From the NCBI RefSeq assembly GCF_900573885.1, contig NZ_UPSE01000205.1, positions 1 to 64,000 of the forward strand: DNA of 64,000 nt, written 5' to 3'. Shown here piece by piece: positions 25,552-35,242 of this stretch (its first letter is position 1; each line of letters opens with the position of its first letter). The notes below the pieces were generated by a model. The model saw nothing but the letters and a program-made list of their open reading frames with translations, had not been told where the DNA came from and ran no database searches. The DNA comes from Pseudomonas viridiflava (GTDB taxonomy: Bacteria; Pseudomonadota; Gammaproteobacteria; Pseudomonadales; Pseudomonadaceae). The translations under genes and the position numbers were made by a program.

Positions 25552-26682
25552 TTATCGCAGCTCGTCGATCATGCTCGCGGTCACGCTCAGTACATCTTTG
25601 GCCAGTTGTTTTGACCGTTTGCCATCCCAGCCTGTGGTTGGGTTTGGGGTGTCGTCGTGGTCTTTGAAGGGCATTTCGATGGTGAAAGACAAACAGTCAA
25701 ACTCCTGCCCCACCGCGTTGCAGGCCAGTGCCATGTTGGCTTTGCCCGGTTCGCTGCGCGGGTAGCCGTAGCGCGTCTGGAATTCGGTGCCGTTGGTTAC
25801 CAGGCGCTGGCGGAAGCGTTCTTCAAGCCCGGCGATGCGCGGCGTGTAGCCGGGGTTGCCTTCGCAGGCGGCGGTGAAGACGTGGGGGATTTCTTCGTCG
25901 CCGTGGATGTCCAGGAACAAGTCCACGCCCACGGCGCGCATGTGCTGCTGCACGAAGAACACTTCCGGGGTTTCCGTTTCGTTGGCCGATTGCCAGGCGC
26001 GGTTGAGGTCTTTGCCGGCGGCGTTGGTGCGCAGGTGGCCGCGGTAGGCGCCGTCGGGGTTCATGTTGGGCACCAGGTACAGGTCGGCCTTGCTCAATAA
26101 ATCATTCAGCTCGGCGTCGTCGCGGTTTTTCAGGCGTTCGATCAGGCCTTCCATAAACCATTCGGCCATGTGCTCGCCGGGATGCTGCTGGGCGATGATC
26201 CACACCTTGCGCCGGGCATTGGGTGTGCGGCTGATGCGCAGCAACTGGATATCGCGACCTTCGATGCTTTTGCCGCAGGCCACTAACTGCGCGTCGGCTT
26301 TGACCAGTGCCTGATCGATCAGCCAGTCGTGCCGCTCGCGGCTGTAGGGTTCGAAGTAGGCGAACCAGATTTGTGCCTGTTCGACGTCCAGGCCAAAACT
26401 GAGGGTGCCGTCGACGTAAGTGCTGGGCACGCGAAACCAGGTTTTCTGGTCGTACGAGGCGGCGGCGTTATAGCCGGGCCAGGCCCAGTGGTAGGCAGCC
26501 TGGCCAGCATTGGTGATGCTGAAGTCGTAGCGCTGGCCGGGGGTGAGGTCTTCGGCTTTGAAGTGGAACCATTGAAAGTGATGGCTATTGAGGTCTTTGC
26601 GCATTTTCAGCAGCGGGTGCTGCGCGTTGCTGAGGTCTTGAACCTCGATGTTGCCGCTGTCGAAGTGGGAGCTGATATGCAT
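25552..26682 (-). CDS. M14 family zinc carboxypeptidase, cytosolic carboxypeptidase (CCP) type
   Basis: A 376-residue metallopeptidase without signal peptide. It has the N-terminal beta-sandwich domain typical of CCPs (about 1-125: FHFKAEDLTPGQRYDFSITN) followed by an M14 domain. Zinc ligands are His and Glu of HPGEHMAEW and His of DIHGDEEIPH; substrate-binding NPDGAYRGHLRTNAAGKDLNR is present and the catalytic Glu is in SFTIEMPFKD. The P. aeruginosa homologue (PA2831, by my recollection) has a crystal structure and served as a model for mammalian tubulin-deglutamylating CCPs. The bacterial substrate is not known. It is monocistronic or followed by nothing on its strand. Confidence 0.9.
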   Translation of the reverse strand: MHISSHFDSGNIEVQDLSNAQHPLLKMRKDLNSHHFQWFHFKAEDLTPGQRYDFSITNAGQAAYHWAWPGYNAAASYDQKTWFRVPSTYVDGTLSFGLDVEQAQIWFAYFEPYSRERHDWLIDQALVKADAQLVACGKSIEGRDIQLLRISRTPNARRKVWIIAQQHPGEHMAEWFMEGLIERLKNRDDAELNDLLSKADLYLVPNMNPDGAYRGHLRTNAAGKDLNRAWQSANETETPEVFFVQQHMRAVGVDLFLDIHGDEEIPHVFTAACEGNPGYTPRIAGLEERFRQRLVTNGTEFQTRYGYPRSEPGKANMALACNAVGQEFDCLSFTIEMPFKDHDDTPNPTTGWDGKRSKQLAKDVLSVTASMIDELR

Positions 26683-26799
26683 GGTGTGCCTCTACATCTG
26701 TCCGTTGCCTGAAAAGCCAGGCGTGTATGACGCCTAGCTTCGCAGCTGACTGCGCGGTTGCAAACGCAGAAGGCGACACAAATGTGCAAGCCAGCGGGC

Positions 26800-27093
26800 T
26801 TAGCTGATCAATAGACTGATCAGCCATAACCCCAGCAACAACCAGATGATCCCCAGCACGATCGAGCGGCGCATAAAGGCGCGCACGGCGCTGTAGAGAA
26901 ACAGCAGGCCGATGATCAGCGCGACGATGCTCAACAGCGATGGAGTGATGCCCAGTGCGCTGGACAGACCATGCAGGAACTGGCTGCCGGCGTTGCCTAT
27001 CAGATGCAACAGGCCGCTAAGCCCGTCGACGATGAAGCGGATAACCGTGCCTAGCGCGTGGCCAAGCCAATCGAAGAATCCTTCTACCTGCAT
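26800..27093 (-). CDS. Small hypothetical membrane protein (97 aa)
   Basis: ATG 27093 with GAGGA just upstream gives 97 residues; the longer open frame to 27297 has no site and runs into the divergent promoter region. An amphipathic N-terminal half (MQVEGFFDWLGHALGTVIRF, then GLSGLLHLIGNAGSQFLHGL) is followed by two close transmembrane helices (about 55-72 and 78-96, IVLGIIWLLLGLWLISLLIS) separated by basic RAFMRRS. No family recognised. It is divergent from the MCE operon. Confidence 0.65.
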   Translation of the reverse strand: MQVEGFFDWLGHALGTVIRFIVDGLSGLLHLIGNAGSQFLHGLSSALGITPSLLSIVALIIGLLFLYSAVRAFMRRSIVLGIIWLLLGLWLISLLIS

Positions 27094-27263
27094 GCTCTGT
27101 CCTCGGGGTGCATGAACAACGACGTTAAGCTTGGGCAAGCGCAGCGTCTGGCGGTTCCATTTGTACCGCGCTGTTCTAAACGGCGTGAAACACCTTAACG
27201 CGGGCGTGATGTAATCTGCCATTGCTACGCTACCGGCCACCCAGGATGAACAAGCCGTTTTAC

Positions 27264-28391
27264 ATGACTTCAGCCTTACAGTTAGACACCGCCGCATCGC
27301 CTGCGCAGCTGAGGATCAGCGGCGACTGGACCCTGCCTCATTACAGCCAGCTGGCTCACGACGTGGCGACCATGCGCCCACGGCTCGATGGTGCCACTGC
27401 CGTTCACCTCGCGGACCTGCAAGGGCTCGACACCTCGGGCGCGGCGCTGTTGGCCGACTTGCTCGGCGCTGAGCGTCTGATTGATCTGGCCGCCAGCGAC
27501 GCTTCCCTTACGCCTGCTCGCCAGGCGCTGCTCAATTCCGTTGGCGCCGCGCTGCGTACGTATTGCCAGCCGGAAAAACCAGAGCCCCGTGCTGGCCTGG
27601 CTGATGTGCTTGCGCATATCGGCGGCTTTGTTGCGAGTTTGTGGGAGCGCGTGGCGGCACTGCTCGGGTTTATCGGCCTGGTGCTGGAAACTTTGTTGCG
27701 CGGGCTGTTTGCTCCGCGTCGGTGGCGGGTGACGTCGCTGGTTTCCAACATCGAGCAAACCGGGCTGGATGCGGTGCCCATCGTGGTGCTGCTGACCTTT
27801 ATGGTCGGCGCGGTGGTGGCGTTTCTCGGCGCCACGGTGCTGGCCAATTTCGGCGCCACTATTTATACGGTCAACCTGGTGGCCTTCGCCTTTTTGCGCG
27901 AGTTCGGCGTGCTGCTCACGGCCATTCTCATGGCGGGTCGCACGGCCAGTGCGTTCACCGCGCAAATCGGTTCGATGAAGGCCAACGAAGAAGTCGATGC
28001 CATTCGCACCCTGGGCCTTAATCCGATTGAGCTGCTGGTGCTGCCGCGCGTGTTGGCGCTGCTGGTGTCGCTGCCGATTCTGACGTTTCTGGCCATGCTC
28101 TCCGGCATTCTCGGCGGCGCCGTGGTGTGCCTGCTGGTGCTGAATATTTCACCGACCATGTACCTGACCATTCTCCAGGGCATCGAGGTGCAGCACTTGC
28201 TGGTGGGCTTGAGCAAGGCGCCGGTGTTTGCGTTTCTGATTGCGGTGATCGGTTGCCTCGAAGGCTTCAAGGTTAGCGGCAGCGCGCAGTCGGTGGGTGA
28301 GCACACCACCTCGGCGGTGGTGCAGTCGATTTTTGTGGTGATTCTGCTGGATGCGGTGGCGGCGATGTTCTTTATGGAGATGGGCTGGTGA
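27264..28391 (+). CDS. MlaE-type lipid ABC transporter permease with N-terminal STAS domain
   Basis: Inner-membrane permease of an MCE phospholipid transport system. Residues 1-100 form a STAS-like domain (QLRISGDWTLPHYSQL, then VHLADLQGLDTSGAALLADLL), the role MlaB plays as a separate protein in E. coli. The remainder is MlaE: the interface helix LFAPRRWRVTSLVSNIEQTGLDAVPIVVL, then EFGVLLTAILMAGRTASAFTAQIGSMKANEEVDAI. The start is uncertain: ATG 27264 (MTSALQLD) is preferred by homologue length, and ATG 27246 is an alternative; neither has a strong ribosome-binding site. Overlaps the ATPase gene by four bases. Confidence 0.9.
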   Translation: MTSALQLDTAASPAQLRISGDWTLPHYSQLAHDVATMRPRLDGATAVHLADLQGLDTSGAALLADLLGAERLIDLAASDASLTPARQALLNSVGAALRTYCQPEKPEPRAGLADVLAHIGGFVASLWERVAALLGFIGLVLETLLRGLFAPRRWRVTSLVSNIEQTGLDAVPIVVLLTFMVGAVVAFLGATVLANFGATIYTVNLVAFAFLREFGVLLTAILMAGRTASAFTAQIGSMKANEEVDAIRTLGLNPIELLVLPRVLALLVSLPILTFLAMLSGILGGAVVCLLVLNISPTMYLTILQGIEVQHLLVGLSKAPVFAFLIAVIGCLEGFKVSGSAQSVGEHTTSAVVQSIFVVILLDAVAAMFFMEMGW

Positions 28392-29182
28392 GTGCACAAG
28401 CGAGCGCCCTGATCGAGGTTCGCGACCTCACCAACGCCTTTGGCTCGCAGGTGGTGCATCAGCACCTGGACCTGGACGTCATGCGCGGCGAAATTCTTGG
28501 CATTGTTGGCGGCTCGGGTACCGGCAAGTCGGTGCTGCTGCGCTCCATTGTCGGCCTGCAACGACCCACGGCTGGCAGCGTAAAAGTGTTTGGCGAAAAC
28601 CTGTTGAGTCTGTCGCCGGAAAAACGCTCGCAGGTTGAACGGCGCTTTGGCGTGCTGTTTCAGTCCGGCGCGCTGTTTTCCTCGCTGACGGTGCTGGAAA
28701 ACATTGCCCTGCCGCTGATTGAGCACGCAGGCCTTAGTCGCGATGAGGCGGAAAACCTCGCCGTGGTGAAACTGGCCCTTGCCGGGTTGCCGGAAACGGC
28801 GGCGTACAAGTACCCGGATTCGCTATCGGGCGGCATGGTTAAACGCGCCGCCCTGGCCCGCGCCCTGGCGCTGGACCCGGAGATCGTGTTTCTCGACGAG
28901 CCCACCGCCGGCCTCGACCCGATCAGCGCGGCGGCGTTCGACCAACTGATTCTGACCCTGCGAGACGCCCTTGGCCTCACGGTGTTTCTGGTCACCCATG
29001 ACCTCGACACGCTGTACACCATTTGCGACCGCGTGGCGGTGCTGTCGCAAAAACGCGTGTTGGTGGCCGGTGACCTGACCACCGTGGCGGCCACGCAGGA
29101 CGCCTGGGTTCATGATTATTTCCACGGCCCCCGTGGCCGTGCCGCGCTGCAAGCTAGCGCCCGTTTAACGGAGAGCAATTGA
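28388..29182 (+). CDS. MlaF-type lipid ABC transporter ATPase
   Basis: A 264-residue ABC ATPase with Walker A GGSGTGKSVLL (about 40-50), Q-loop FQSGALFSSLTV, signature LSGGMVKRAALARAL, Walker B IVFLDEPTAGLD and switch VTHD. The SGALF-S-LTV-EN motif and C-terminal WVHDYFHGPRGR are typical of MlaF. GTG start at 28388 overlaps the permease stop (GTGA). It powers the MCE complex with the neighbouring permease and MlaD-like protein. This is a paralogue, not the canonical mla operon, which in Pseudomonas lies near murA. Confidence 0.92.
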   Translation: MSAQASALIEVRDLTNAFGSQVVHQHLDLDVMRGEILGIVGGSGTGKSVLLRSIVGLQRPTAGSVKVFGENLLSLSPEKRSQVERRFGVLFQSGALFSSLTVLENIALPLIEHAGLSRDEAENLAVVKLALAGLPETAAYKYPDSLSGGMVKRAALARALALDPEIVFLDEPTAGLDPISAAAFDQLILTLRDALGLTVFLVTHDLDTLYTICDRVAVLSQKRVLVAGDLTTVAATQDAWVHDYFHGPRGRAALQASARLTESN

Positions 29183-29183
29183 T

Positions 29184-30122
29184 ATGGAAACCCGCGCCCA
29201 TCACGTGCTGATTGGCTTGTTCACGGTAATTGCCGTCGGCGCCGCGCTGCTGTTCGGCCTGTGGCTGGCCAAGTCCACGGCCGACCGCGAATTCGCCCTG
29301 TACGACATCGTGTTTTACGAAGCGGTGAATGGCCTGTCGCCCGGCAGCACCGTGCAGTACAGCGGCATCAAGGTGGGTGAAGTGATCGCCTTGAAGCTCG
29401 ATCCCAAAGACCCGCGCAAAGTCCGCGCGCGCATTCGGGTAGCTGCGGACACGCCGGTCAAGCAAGACACCCACGCCAAGCTGTCGCTGGTGGGCATTAC
29501 CGGTGGCTCGTTTATTCAAATGCACAGCGGCTCGCCGCAGAGCCCGCTGCTGGTGAGCAAGACCGGCAAGGTGCCGGTCATCGTTGCCGATCGCTCGCCG
29601 ATCACCGCGCTGCTGGCCAGTGGTGAAGACCTGCTGACCAATATCAACAAGCTGGCTGCCAGCGCCAATGCGTTGGTCTCGCCCGACAATGTGGCGCGGG
29701 TCAGCCGCACCCTCGATCATCTGGAGCAAGCCACCGGCGCCATTGCCGATGAGCGTGAAGACATGCGCGCCATCGTCAAGCAACTGGCCGCCGCCTCGCG
29801 CCAGGCCAGCGTGACGCTGGAACAAAGCAGCAAGGTCATGGCCACGGCCAACAACCTGCTCGATGGGCAAGGCAAGGAAGCGCTCGACAGCGCCCGCGAC
29901 GCCATGGCTTCGCTGGACCGTGCCAGCCAGAGCATTGAAAGCCTGCTCAGCGAAAACCGCGACTCGCTGGATGCCGGCGCCCAGGGCCTTAGCGCCCTTG
30001 GCCCGGCCGTTGGCGAGCTGCGCGAAACCCTTAGCAGCCTGCGCGCGATCACCCGTCGCTTGCAGGAAGACCCGGCCGGCTACCTGCTCGGCGGCGAGAA
30101 GAACAAGGAGTTCCAACCATGA
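29184..30122 (+). CDS. MlaD-like MCE domain protein
   Basis: A 312-residue periplasmic protein anchored by one N-terminal helix (METRAHHVLIGLFTVIAVGAALLFGLWLA). The MCE domain follows (about 38-125: VNGLSPGSTVQYSGIKVGEVIALKLDPKDPRKVRARI, then ITGGSFIQMHSG). The rest is a long helical region likely to form a coiled-coil tube. MCE proteins carry lipids between inner and outer membranes. It starts two bases after the ATPase and overlaps the lipoprotein gene by four bases. Confidence 0.92.
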   Translation: METRAHHVLIGLFTVIAVGAALLFGLWLAKSTADREFALYDIVFYEAVNGLSPGSTVQYSGIKVGEVIALKLDPKDPRKVRARIRVAADTPVKQDTHAKLSLVGITGGSFIQMHSGSPQSPLLVSKTGKVPVIVADRSPITALLASGEDLLTNINKLAASANALVSPDNVARVSRTLDHLEQATGAIADEREDMRAIVKQLAAASRQASVTLEQSSKVMATANNLLDGQGKEALDSARDAMASLDRASQSIESLLSENRDSLDAGAQGLSALGPAVGELRETLSSLRAITRRLQEDPAGYLLGGEKNKEFQP

Positions 30123-30742
30123 CCCCGCGCGCACACCGCCCGTTGTTGATGTTCGGGCTCCTCAGCCTGTTGTCGGCGTGTTCGATTCTGCCGAAAACCG
30201 AGCCAAGCACCATTTATCAACTGCCCGCTGCGCCGGCGGCAAATGCCAGCGCAGGGACGCCGGTGAGCTGGTCGCTGCGCGTGGCCAAGCCGCAGGCGAC
30301 CATGGTGCTCGACAGCCCGCGCATCGCCGTCGTCCCGCAGGGGAGTGTAATCAGCAATTACCAGGGCGCACGCTGGGGCGATAACGGCCCGGTGCTGCTG
30401 CGTAATCGCTTGCTCGATGGCTTTCAGGCCGACGGCCGCGTGCAGCAAGTAAGCAGTGACGAGGCACAGTTGCAGGCCGATGTGGTGCTGGTCAGCGACT
30501 TGCGTGCGTTTCAGAGTGAATACCGCGACGGCCAGGTGATGGTGGTGGTACGTCTCGACGTTCAGTTAGTGAACAGCGCCAGTCGCAAGATTCTCGCCGC
30601 GCGGCGTTTCGATGTGCAGCAACCGGCCAGCAGCGCGCAGGTCGGTGATGTGGTGCGTGCCTTTGGTCAGGCCGGAGACGCGTTGAGCGCCCAGCTGGTG
30701 CCCTGGACCGTGGCACAAGGCGGGGCCAGCCGGAAACCCTGA
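30119..30742 (+). CDS. ABC-type transport auxiliary lipoprotein (PqiC-like)
   Basis: A 207-residue lipoprotein: MTPRAHRPLLMFGLLSLLSAC is a lipoprotein signal with lipobox LLSAC. The mature part (SILPKTEPSTIYQLPA, then VLDSPRIAVVPQGSVISNYQGARWGDNGPVLLRNRLLDGFQ) matches the ABC-transporter auxiliary/PqiC family (DUF330-like), whose members sit in the outer membrane as the far end of MCE systems. Fourth and last gene of the operon, overlapping the MlaD-like gene by four bases. Confidence 0.88.
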   Translation: MTPRAHRPLLMFGLLSLLSACSILPKTEPSTIYQLPAAPAANASAGTPVSWSLRVAKPQATMVLDSPRIAVVPQGSVISNYQGARWGDNGPVLLRNRLLDGFQADGRVQQVSSDEAQLQADVVLVSDLRAFQSEYRDGQVMVVVRLDVQLVNSASRKILAARRFDVQQPASSAQVGDVVRAFGQAGDALSAQLVPWTVAQGGASRKP

Positions 30743-30834
30743 CGAGCGGTAAGCGGGAGAGCCGATTGGGAGCTAAAGCTACTAATGGCAGCGGTCGATA
30801 AGAACAAAGCGTGTAGTCATAACAATGAAATTTA

Positions 30835-30866
30835 CTGACCGAAAAGTCAGGCGCTTTGTATACAAT
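30835..30866. promoter_or_regulatory. Operator-like palindromes upstream of the chemoreceptor gene
   Basis: CTGAC-6-GTCAG (30835-30850) is followed by a perfect TTGTATACAA palindrome (30856-30865) that also holds a possible -10 element (TATACAAT). They lie 41-72 bases before the start codon. A binding site for a dimeric repressor is plausible but unproven. Confidence 0.35.
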
Positions 30867-30906
30867 CTGCCGTCAATCTCCCTCCAAGCTCATACAGGTA
30901 ATCCTC

Positions 30907-32838
30907 ATGCGCCTCTGGCAACGCAGTATTCAGTGGCAGTTGATCCTCAGCATGGGCGCTGCCCTGTTGGCGAGCATTCTGATTGTTGTCGGCATTTATG
31001 CCGCCGTGGTTAACCGCCTTGCGGAGAAGGCGCTGGTTGAGCAGGCCTTGCCGGCCAGCGTGACCGCCATCGGCAATGACCTGGAACGGATTCTCACCGA
31101 ACCCCTCACCGCCGCGCGCAGCATTGCGGAAAACAGCATGGTCGAGGAATGGCTGGCCAACGGCGAAGACCCGGCCCAGCAAGATGCATTCATGCGCTAC
31201 CTGCGCGGCGTGCAAGGCCAGCAAAAAGCGCTGACCACCTTTATTGTCGCCGCCGACAGTGGTCACTACCTCACCGAATCGAAAATGGATCGCACCCTTA
31301 CTCGCGGCCCTGCTGAGAACAGCTGGTTTTACAGCTTTGTCGACGGCAGCGAGAACCGCGTGGTGCAGATCGACACCGACAAAACCACCAATCAGCCGAC
31401 GCTGTTTATCAACCAGCGCATCACCGCGAACGGTAAAACGCTGGGCTTGGCCGGGTTGGGCTTCGGTCTGCAGGCCATGTCGGATCTGGTGCGCAATTTT
31501 CACTTTGGCAAAACCGGGCGGATCTTTCTGGTCAGCGCCGACGGCAAAGTGAAGATTCACCCGCAGGCCGAATTCAACGACACCCGCCAACTCAGCGACC
31601 TGCTGGGAGCCGATGCCGCTGGAAAGTTGCTGGTAGACAGCGGCAAGGCGGTGCACTTCGAGCGTGACGGCGAGGCCTTCCTGGCCGTGGCGCAGCCGCT
31701 GAAAACCCTCGGCTGGCTACTGGTGAGCGAAGTGCCCGAGGCGGAAATCTATGCTGATGCCAACCAGGCACTGGTTACCAGCAGCCTGATTGGCTTGCTG
31801 GTGGCGCTGTTCTCCCTGGGCCTGGTGGTGCTGTTGGCCCGCGGCCTGGTGCGACCAATCAAGCAGGTGACGGCTGCGCTTGTGGAAATCGGCGGCGGTG
31901 GTGGTGACCTGACGCGGCGGCTGGATGAATCCCGCCAGGACGAACTGGGCGATCTGGCCCGAGGTTTCAACCGTTTCATCGCCAGCCAGCGCGACCTGAT
32001 CAGCGCCGTGCTCGGCACCAGCGTCAAGCTGCGCACCGCTGTTGACCAGGTGGCCACCGTGGTGGAGAACACCGCCGGCCGGGCAGGGCGGCAGCAGGAA
32101 ATGACCGATATGGTTGCCACGGCCGTGCACGAGATGGGCCTCACGGTTCAGGAGATTGCCCGCAACGCCAGCAGCGCCGCCAGCACCTCGCAAAGTGCCC
32201 GCGACGAAGCCGTACAGGCGCGGCAAGCGGTGGGCGGCTCGATCAAGCAGATCGAGCAAATGTCCGATGACATCGGCGAGGCGTCCGGCGCCGTCGGCGA
32301 ACTGGCTAACGAAGTGGCCTCGATTGACCAGGTGCTGTCGGTGATTCGCGGCATTTCCGAACAGACCAACCTGCTGGCCCTGAACGCCGCCATTGAGGCA
32401 GCGCGCGCGGGAGAGATGGGCCGGGGCTTTGCCGTGGTGGCGGATGAAGTGCGAACCCTGGCAAGCCGCACGCAAGCGTCCACCGGCGAAATCCAGCAAA
32501 TGATCCAACGCCTGAAAACCGGGGCGCAGGCAGCGGTCAGCTCCATGCAGGCCGGTCAGGCCGCGACGGGCAATGGCGTGCAGTCGAGCCAGCGCACCGG
32601 CGAGTCGCTGGGCTCGATCACTTCGCAAATCGAGCGCATCAGTGACATGAATACCCAAGTGGCGGCGGCCACCGAAGAGCAATCGTCGGTGACCGAGGAA
32701 ATCAACCGCAACGTGCAGGGCATCGCCGACCTGGCCCACGCCACCTCGGATGAAGTGCAAGTCTGTCGCCAGGACTGCAAAACCCTGCTCGGTCTGGCCG
32801 ATGACCTCGGCAAGCAGATGGGCAGCTTCCGCCTGTAA
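30907..32838 (+). CDS. Methyl-accepting chemotaxis protein
   Basis: A 643-residue inner-membrane chemoreceptor. TM1 is about 10-32; a periplasmic sensor of roughly 255 residues follows (double-Cache-like, with [20 protein letters not shown] and [19 protein letters not shown]); TM2 is about 288-313; HAMP about 316-360; then the signalling domain with the conserved tip [35 protein letters not shown] (about 482-517). No C-terminal NWETF-like CheR tether is present. Start ATG 30907 ([11 protein letters not shown]) was chosen over an upstream extension to 30856 because AGGTAA precedes it. Ligand unknown. Single gene, followed by a hairpin. Confidence 0.92.
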   Translation: MRLWQRSIQWQLILSMGAALLASILIVVGIYAAVVNRLAEKALVEQALPASVTAIGNDLERILTEPLTAARSIAENSMVEEWLANGEDPAQQDAFMRYLRGVQGQQKALTTFIVAADSGHYLTESKMDRTLTRGPAENSWFYSFVDGSENRVVQIDTDKTTNQPTLFINQRITANGKTLGLAGLGFGLQAMSDLVRNFHFGKTGRIFLVSADGKVKIHPQAEFNDTRQLSDLLGADAAGKLLVDSGKAVHFERDGEAFLAVAQPLKTLGWLLVSEVPEAEIYADANQALVTSSLIGLLVALFSLGLVVLLARGLVRPIKQVTAALVEIGGGGGDLTRRLDESRQDELGDLARGFNRFIASQRDLISAVLGTSVKLRTAVDQVATVVENTAGRAGRQQEMTDMVATAVHEMGLTVQEIARNASSAASTSQSARDEAVQARQAVGGSIKQIEQMSDDIGEASGAVGELANEVASIDQVLSVIRGISEQTNLLALNAAIEAARAGEMGRGFAVVADEVRTLASRTQASTGEIQQMIQRLKTGAQAAVSSMQAGQAATGNGVQSSQRTGESLGSITSQIERISDMNTQVAAATEEQSSVTEEINRNVQGIADLAHATSDEVQVCRQDCKTLLGLADDLGKQMGSFRL

Positions 32839-32856
32839 GTTCGTCCGCCGTTCAGC

Positions 32857-32892
32857 CCCTCTACCAATGCCCGTATGGGCGTTGATAGAGGG
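32857..32892 (+). terminator. Long hairpin after the chemoreceptor gene
   Basis: Sixteen-base arms (32857-32872 and 32877-32892) pair with one mismatch and one G-T pair around loop GTAT. No T-run follows. It begins 18 bases after the stop and ends 71 bases before mpl, so it may be a weak terminator or an mRNA 3'-end structure. Confidence 0.45.
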
Positions 32893-32963
32893 CGCCGGCA
32901 AACCTCTCTGGTTCATCCCCAACGCCTGCGGTAACCTGCCCGCCTGTTCTCCGGGGGTTGGTT

Positions 32964-34316
32964 ATGCACATTCATGTTCTGGGTATTTGCGGCACTTTCA
33001 TGGGCTCGCTGGCCGTTCTGGCCAAAGAGCTGGGTCACCGGGTGACCGGTTCCGACGCGAATGTGTACCCGCCGATGAGCACCCAGTTGCAGGCTCAGGG
33101 CATCGAGCTGATGCAGGGCTATGATCCTTCGCACCTGGACCCGGCGCCTGATCTCGTGGTGGTGGGCAACGCCCTGTCGCGCGGCAACCCGGCCGTGGAA
33201 TACGTGCTGAATAAAGGCCTGCCCTATGTGTCTGGCCCGCAGTGGCTGGCCGACCATGTGCTGCAAGGCCGTTGGGTATTGGCTGTGGCCGGCACCCATG
33301 GCAAAACCACCACCAGCAGCATGCTCGCCTGGGTGCTTGAACATGCCGGCATGAGCCCGGGTTTTCTGATTGGCGGCGTGCCGCAGAACTTTTCCGTGTC
33401 GGCGCGCCTGGGCGGCACGCCGTTCTTTGTAGTCGAGGCGGACGAATACGACAGCGCGTTCTTCGACAAGCGTTCCAAGTTCGTTCACTACCGCCCGCGC
33501 ACCGCCATTCTCAATAACCTCGAATTCGACCACGCCGATATCTTCCCGGACCTCGCCGCCATCGAGCGCCAGTTTCACCATTTGGTGCGCACCATTCCGA
33601 GCGAAGGTCTGGTGATTTACCCGGCCGCCGAAACTGCGCTCAAACGCGTGATCGACATGGGCTGCTGGACACCCGTGCAAACCACCGGCGAAGGCGCCCA
33701 ATGGCAAGCGAAGTTGCTCAGCGAAGATGGCTCGCGCTTTGAGGTGAGCTTCCAGGGCGTGGCGCAGGGCGTGGTCGATTGGCCGCTGACCGGCCAGCAC
33801 AACGTCGCCAACGCGCTGGTCTGCCTGGCCGCCGCGCGCCATGTCGGCGTGGTACCCGCGCAGGGCGTGGAAGCGCTGAGCGCGTTCAAGAACGTGAAGC
33901 GGCGGATGGAAAAGGTCGCCGACGTAAACGGCGTGACCATCTACGACGACTTCGCCCACCATCCGACTGCCATCGCCACCACGCTGGATGGCCTGCGCAA
34001 GCGTGTCGGCTCGGCGAAAATCATCGCCATCATCGAGCCGCGCTCCAACTCGATGAAACTTGGCGCCCACCGCGACGGCTTGCCCGATTCGGTGACTCAG
34101 GCCGACCAGGTGTACTGGTTCGCGCCGCCAAATCTCGGCTGGAACCTGGCTGCCACTACCGCCAGTTGCACCGTGCCCTCACAGGTGTGCGACTCGCTCG
34201 AAACCATCATCGCCGCCGTCAAAGCCCAGGCCACCCCGGGTACGCAGGTTGTGGTGATGAGCAACGGCGGCTTTGGCGGCCTGCATGGCAAACTCGCGGC
34301 GGCGTTGGAGGGCTGA
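32964..34316 (+). CDS. mpl: UDP-MurNAc:L-alanyl-gamma-D-glutamyl-meso-DAP ligase (murein recycling)
   Basis: Mur-ligase family enzyme that attaches the recycled tripeptide to UDP-MurNAc using ATP, in the cytoplasm. The N-terminus [39 protein letters not shown] is diagnostic; the ATP loop is [12 protein letters not shown] (about 108-119). [39 protein letters not shown] and [14 protein letters not shown] are further Mpl signatures. The start is ATG 32964 (450 residues) behind a run of five G; a TTG two codons earlier is less likely. ubiX follows after four bases. Confidence 0.96.
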   Translation: MHIHVLGICGTFMGSLAVLAKELGHRVTGSDANVYPPMSTQLQAQGIELMQGYDPSHLDPAPDLVVVGNALSRGNPAVEYVLNKGLPYVSGPQWLADHVLQGRWVLAVAGTHGKTTTSSMLAWVLEHAGMSPGFLIGGVPQNFSVSARLGGTPFFVVEADEYDSAFFDKRSKFVHYRPRTAILNNLEFDHADIFPDLAAIERQFHHLVRTIPSEGLVIYPAAETALKRVIDMGCWTPVQTTGEGAQWQAKLLSEDGSRFEVSFQGVAQGVVDWPLTGQHNVANALVCLAAARHVGVVPAQGVEALSAFKNVKRRMEKVADVNGVTIYDDFAHHPTAIATTLDGLRKRVGSAKIIAIIEPRSNSMKLGAHRDGLPDSVTQADQVYWFAPPNLGWNLAATTASCTVPSQVCDSLETIIAAVKAQATPGTQVVVMSNGGFGGLHGKLAAALEG

Positions 34317-34320
34317 GGCC

Positions 34321-34953
34321 ATGATGAACGGACCCGAACGCGTCACCCTGGCCATGACCGGCGCCTCTGGCGCGCAATACGGCCTGCGCCTGCTCGACTG
34401 CCTGGTGCAGGAAGAGCGCGAAGTGCACTTCCTGATTTCCAAAGCCGCGCAGCTGGTGATGGCCACTGAAACCGACGTTTCGCTGCCGGCCAAACCGAAA
34501 ATGATGCAGGCCTTCCTCAGCGAATACACCGGCGCCGCGCCGGGGCAGATTCGTGTGTACGGCAAGGAAGACTGGATGGCGCCCGTCGCCTCGGGCTCCG
34601 GCGCACCGGCGGCGATGGTGGTGGTGCCGTGCTCCACCGGCACCCTTTCGGCGATTGCCACCGGCGCGTGCAACAACCTGATCGAACGCGCCGCTGACGT
34701 GGCGCTGAAAGAGCGCCGTCAGCTGATTCTGGTACCGCGCGAGGCGCCGTTTTCCAGCATCCACCTGGAAAACATGCTCAAGCTGTCCAACATGGGCGTG
34801 GTGATTCTGCCGGCCGCACCGGGCTTTTATCACCAGCCGCAAACCATCGATGACCTGATCGACTTCGTGGTCGCGCGCATTCTCAATGTGCTCGGCATTC
34901 CCCAAGACATGCTGCCGCGCTGGGGCGAGCATCACATGAGCAGCGATGAATAG
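34321..34953 (+). CDS. ubiX: Flavin prenyltransferase UbiX
   Basis: Joins a dimethylallyl group to FMN to make prenylated FMN, the cofactor of the UbiD decarboxylase in ubiquinone synthesis. The 210 residues carry the flavodoxin-like motif [59 protein letters not shown], and end [14 protein letters not shown]. Start is ATG 34321 or the adjacent ATG 34324, behind GGAG at 34307-34310. Expected to be co-transcribed with mpl; its end overlaps the next lipoprotein gene by eight bases. Confidence 0.96.
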   Translation: MMNGPERVTLAMTGASGAQYGLRLLDCLVQEEREVHFLISKAAQLVMATETDVSLPAKPKMMQAFLSEYTGAAPGQIRVYGKEDWMAPVASGSGAPAAMVVVPCSTGTLSAIATGACNNLIERAADVALKERRQLILVPREAPFSSIHLENMLKLSNMGVVILPAAPGFYHQPQTIDDLIDFVVARILNVLGIPQDMLPRWGEHHMSSDE

Positions 34954-35242
34954 AACCGTGCGAGCCGTGCTGCTGGTGCTGCTTGCCGCCCAGTTGGCTG
35001 GCTGCGCCACCACCCGCACGCTGGACGCCGCCAAGCCGGGCGCGCCGGTGGTGTATGCCGGCACCCGGCTGGATTGGTACACCTTGAACGGGGGCTGCTG
35101 TCCGCTGGACCGTTTTGGCGCCGAAGCACCGAAATACGCCGGGCTGGATCTGCCCGCGAGTGCATTGCTCGACACGCTGTTGTTGCCGTTGTCGCTGGCA
35201 GCCGCGTTGGGGTTTTCGTTGGGCGTGAGCGGGGGGTTGTAA
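34946..35242 (+). CDS. Small YceK/YidQ-like lipoprotein
   Basis: A 98-residue predicted lipoprotein with lipobox LAGC (Cys near 20; [24 protein letters not shown]). The mature part has [19 protein letters not shown] and [21 protein letters not shown], like the YceK/YidQ family, which carries a Y-G-T-R-x-D segment and an LPxSxxxDTxxLP motif. Function unknown. It overlaps ubiX by eight bases, so it is probably translated from the same mRNA. Its 3' end has been partly copied into the repeat region downstream. Confidence 0.85.
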   Translation: MNRTVRAVLLVLLAAQLAGCATTRTLDAAKPGAPVVYAGTRLDWYTLNGGCCPLDRFGAEAPKYAGLDLPASALLDTLLLPLSLAAALGFSLGVSGGL

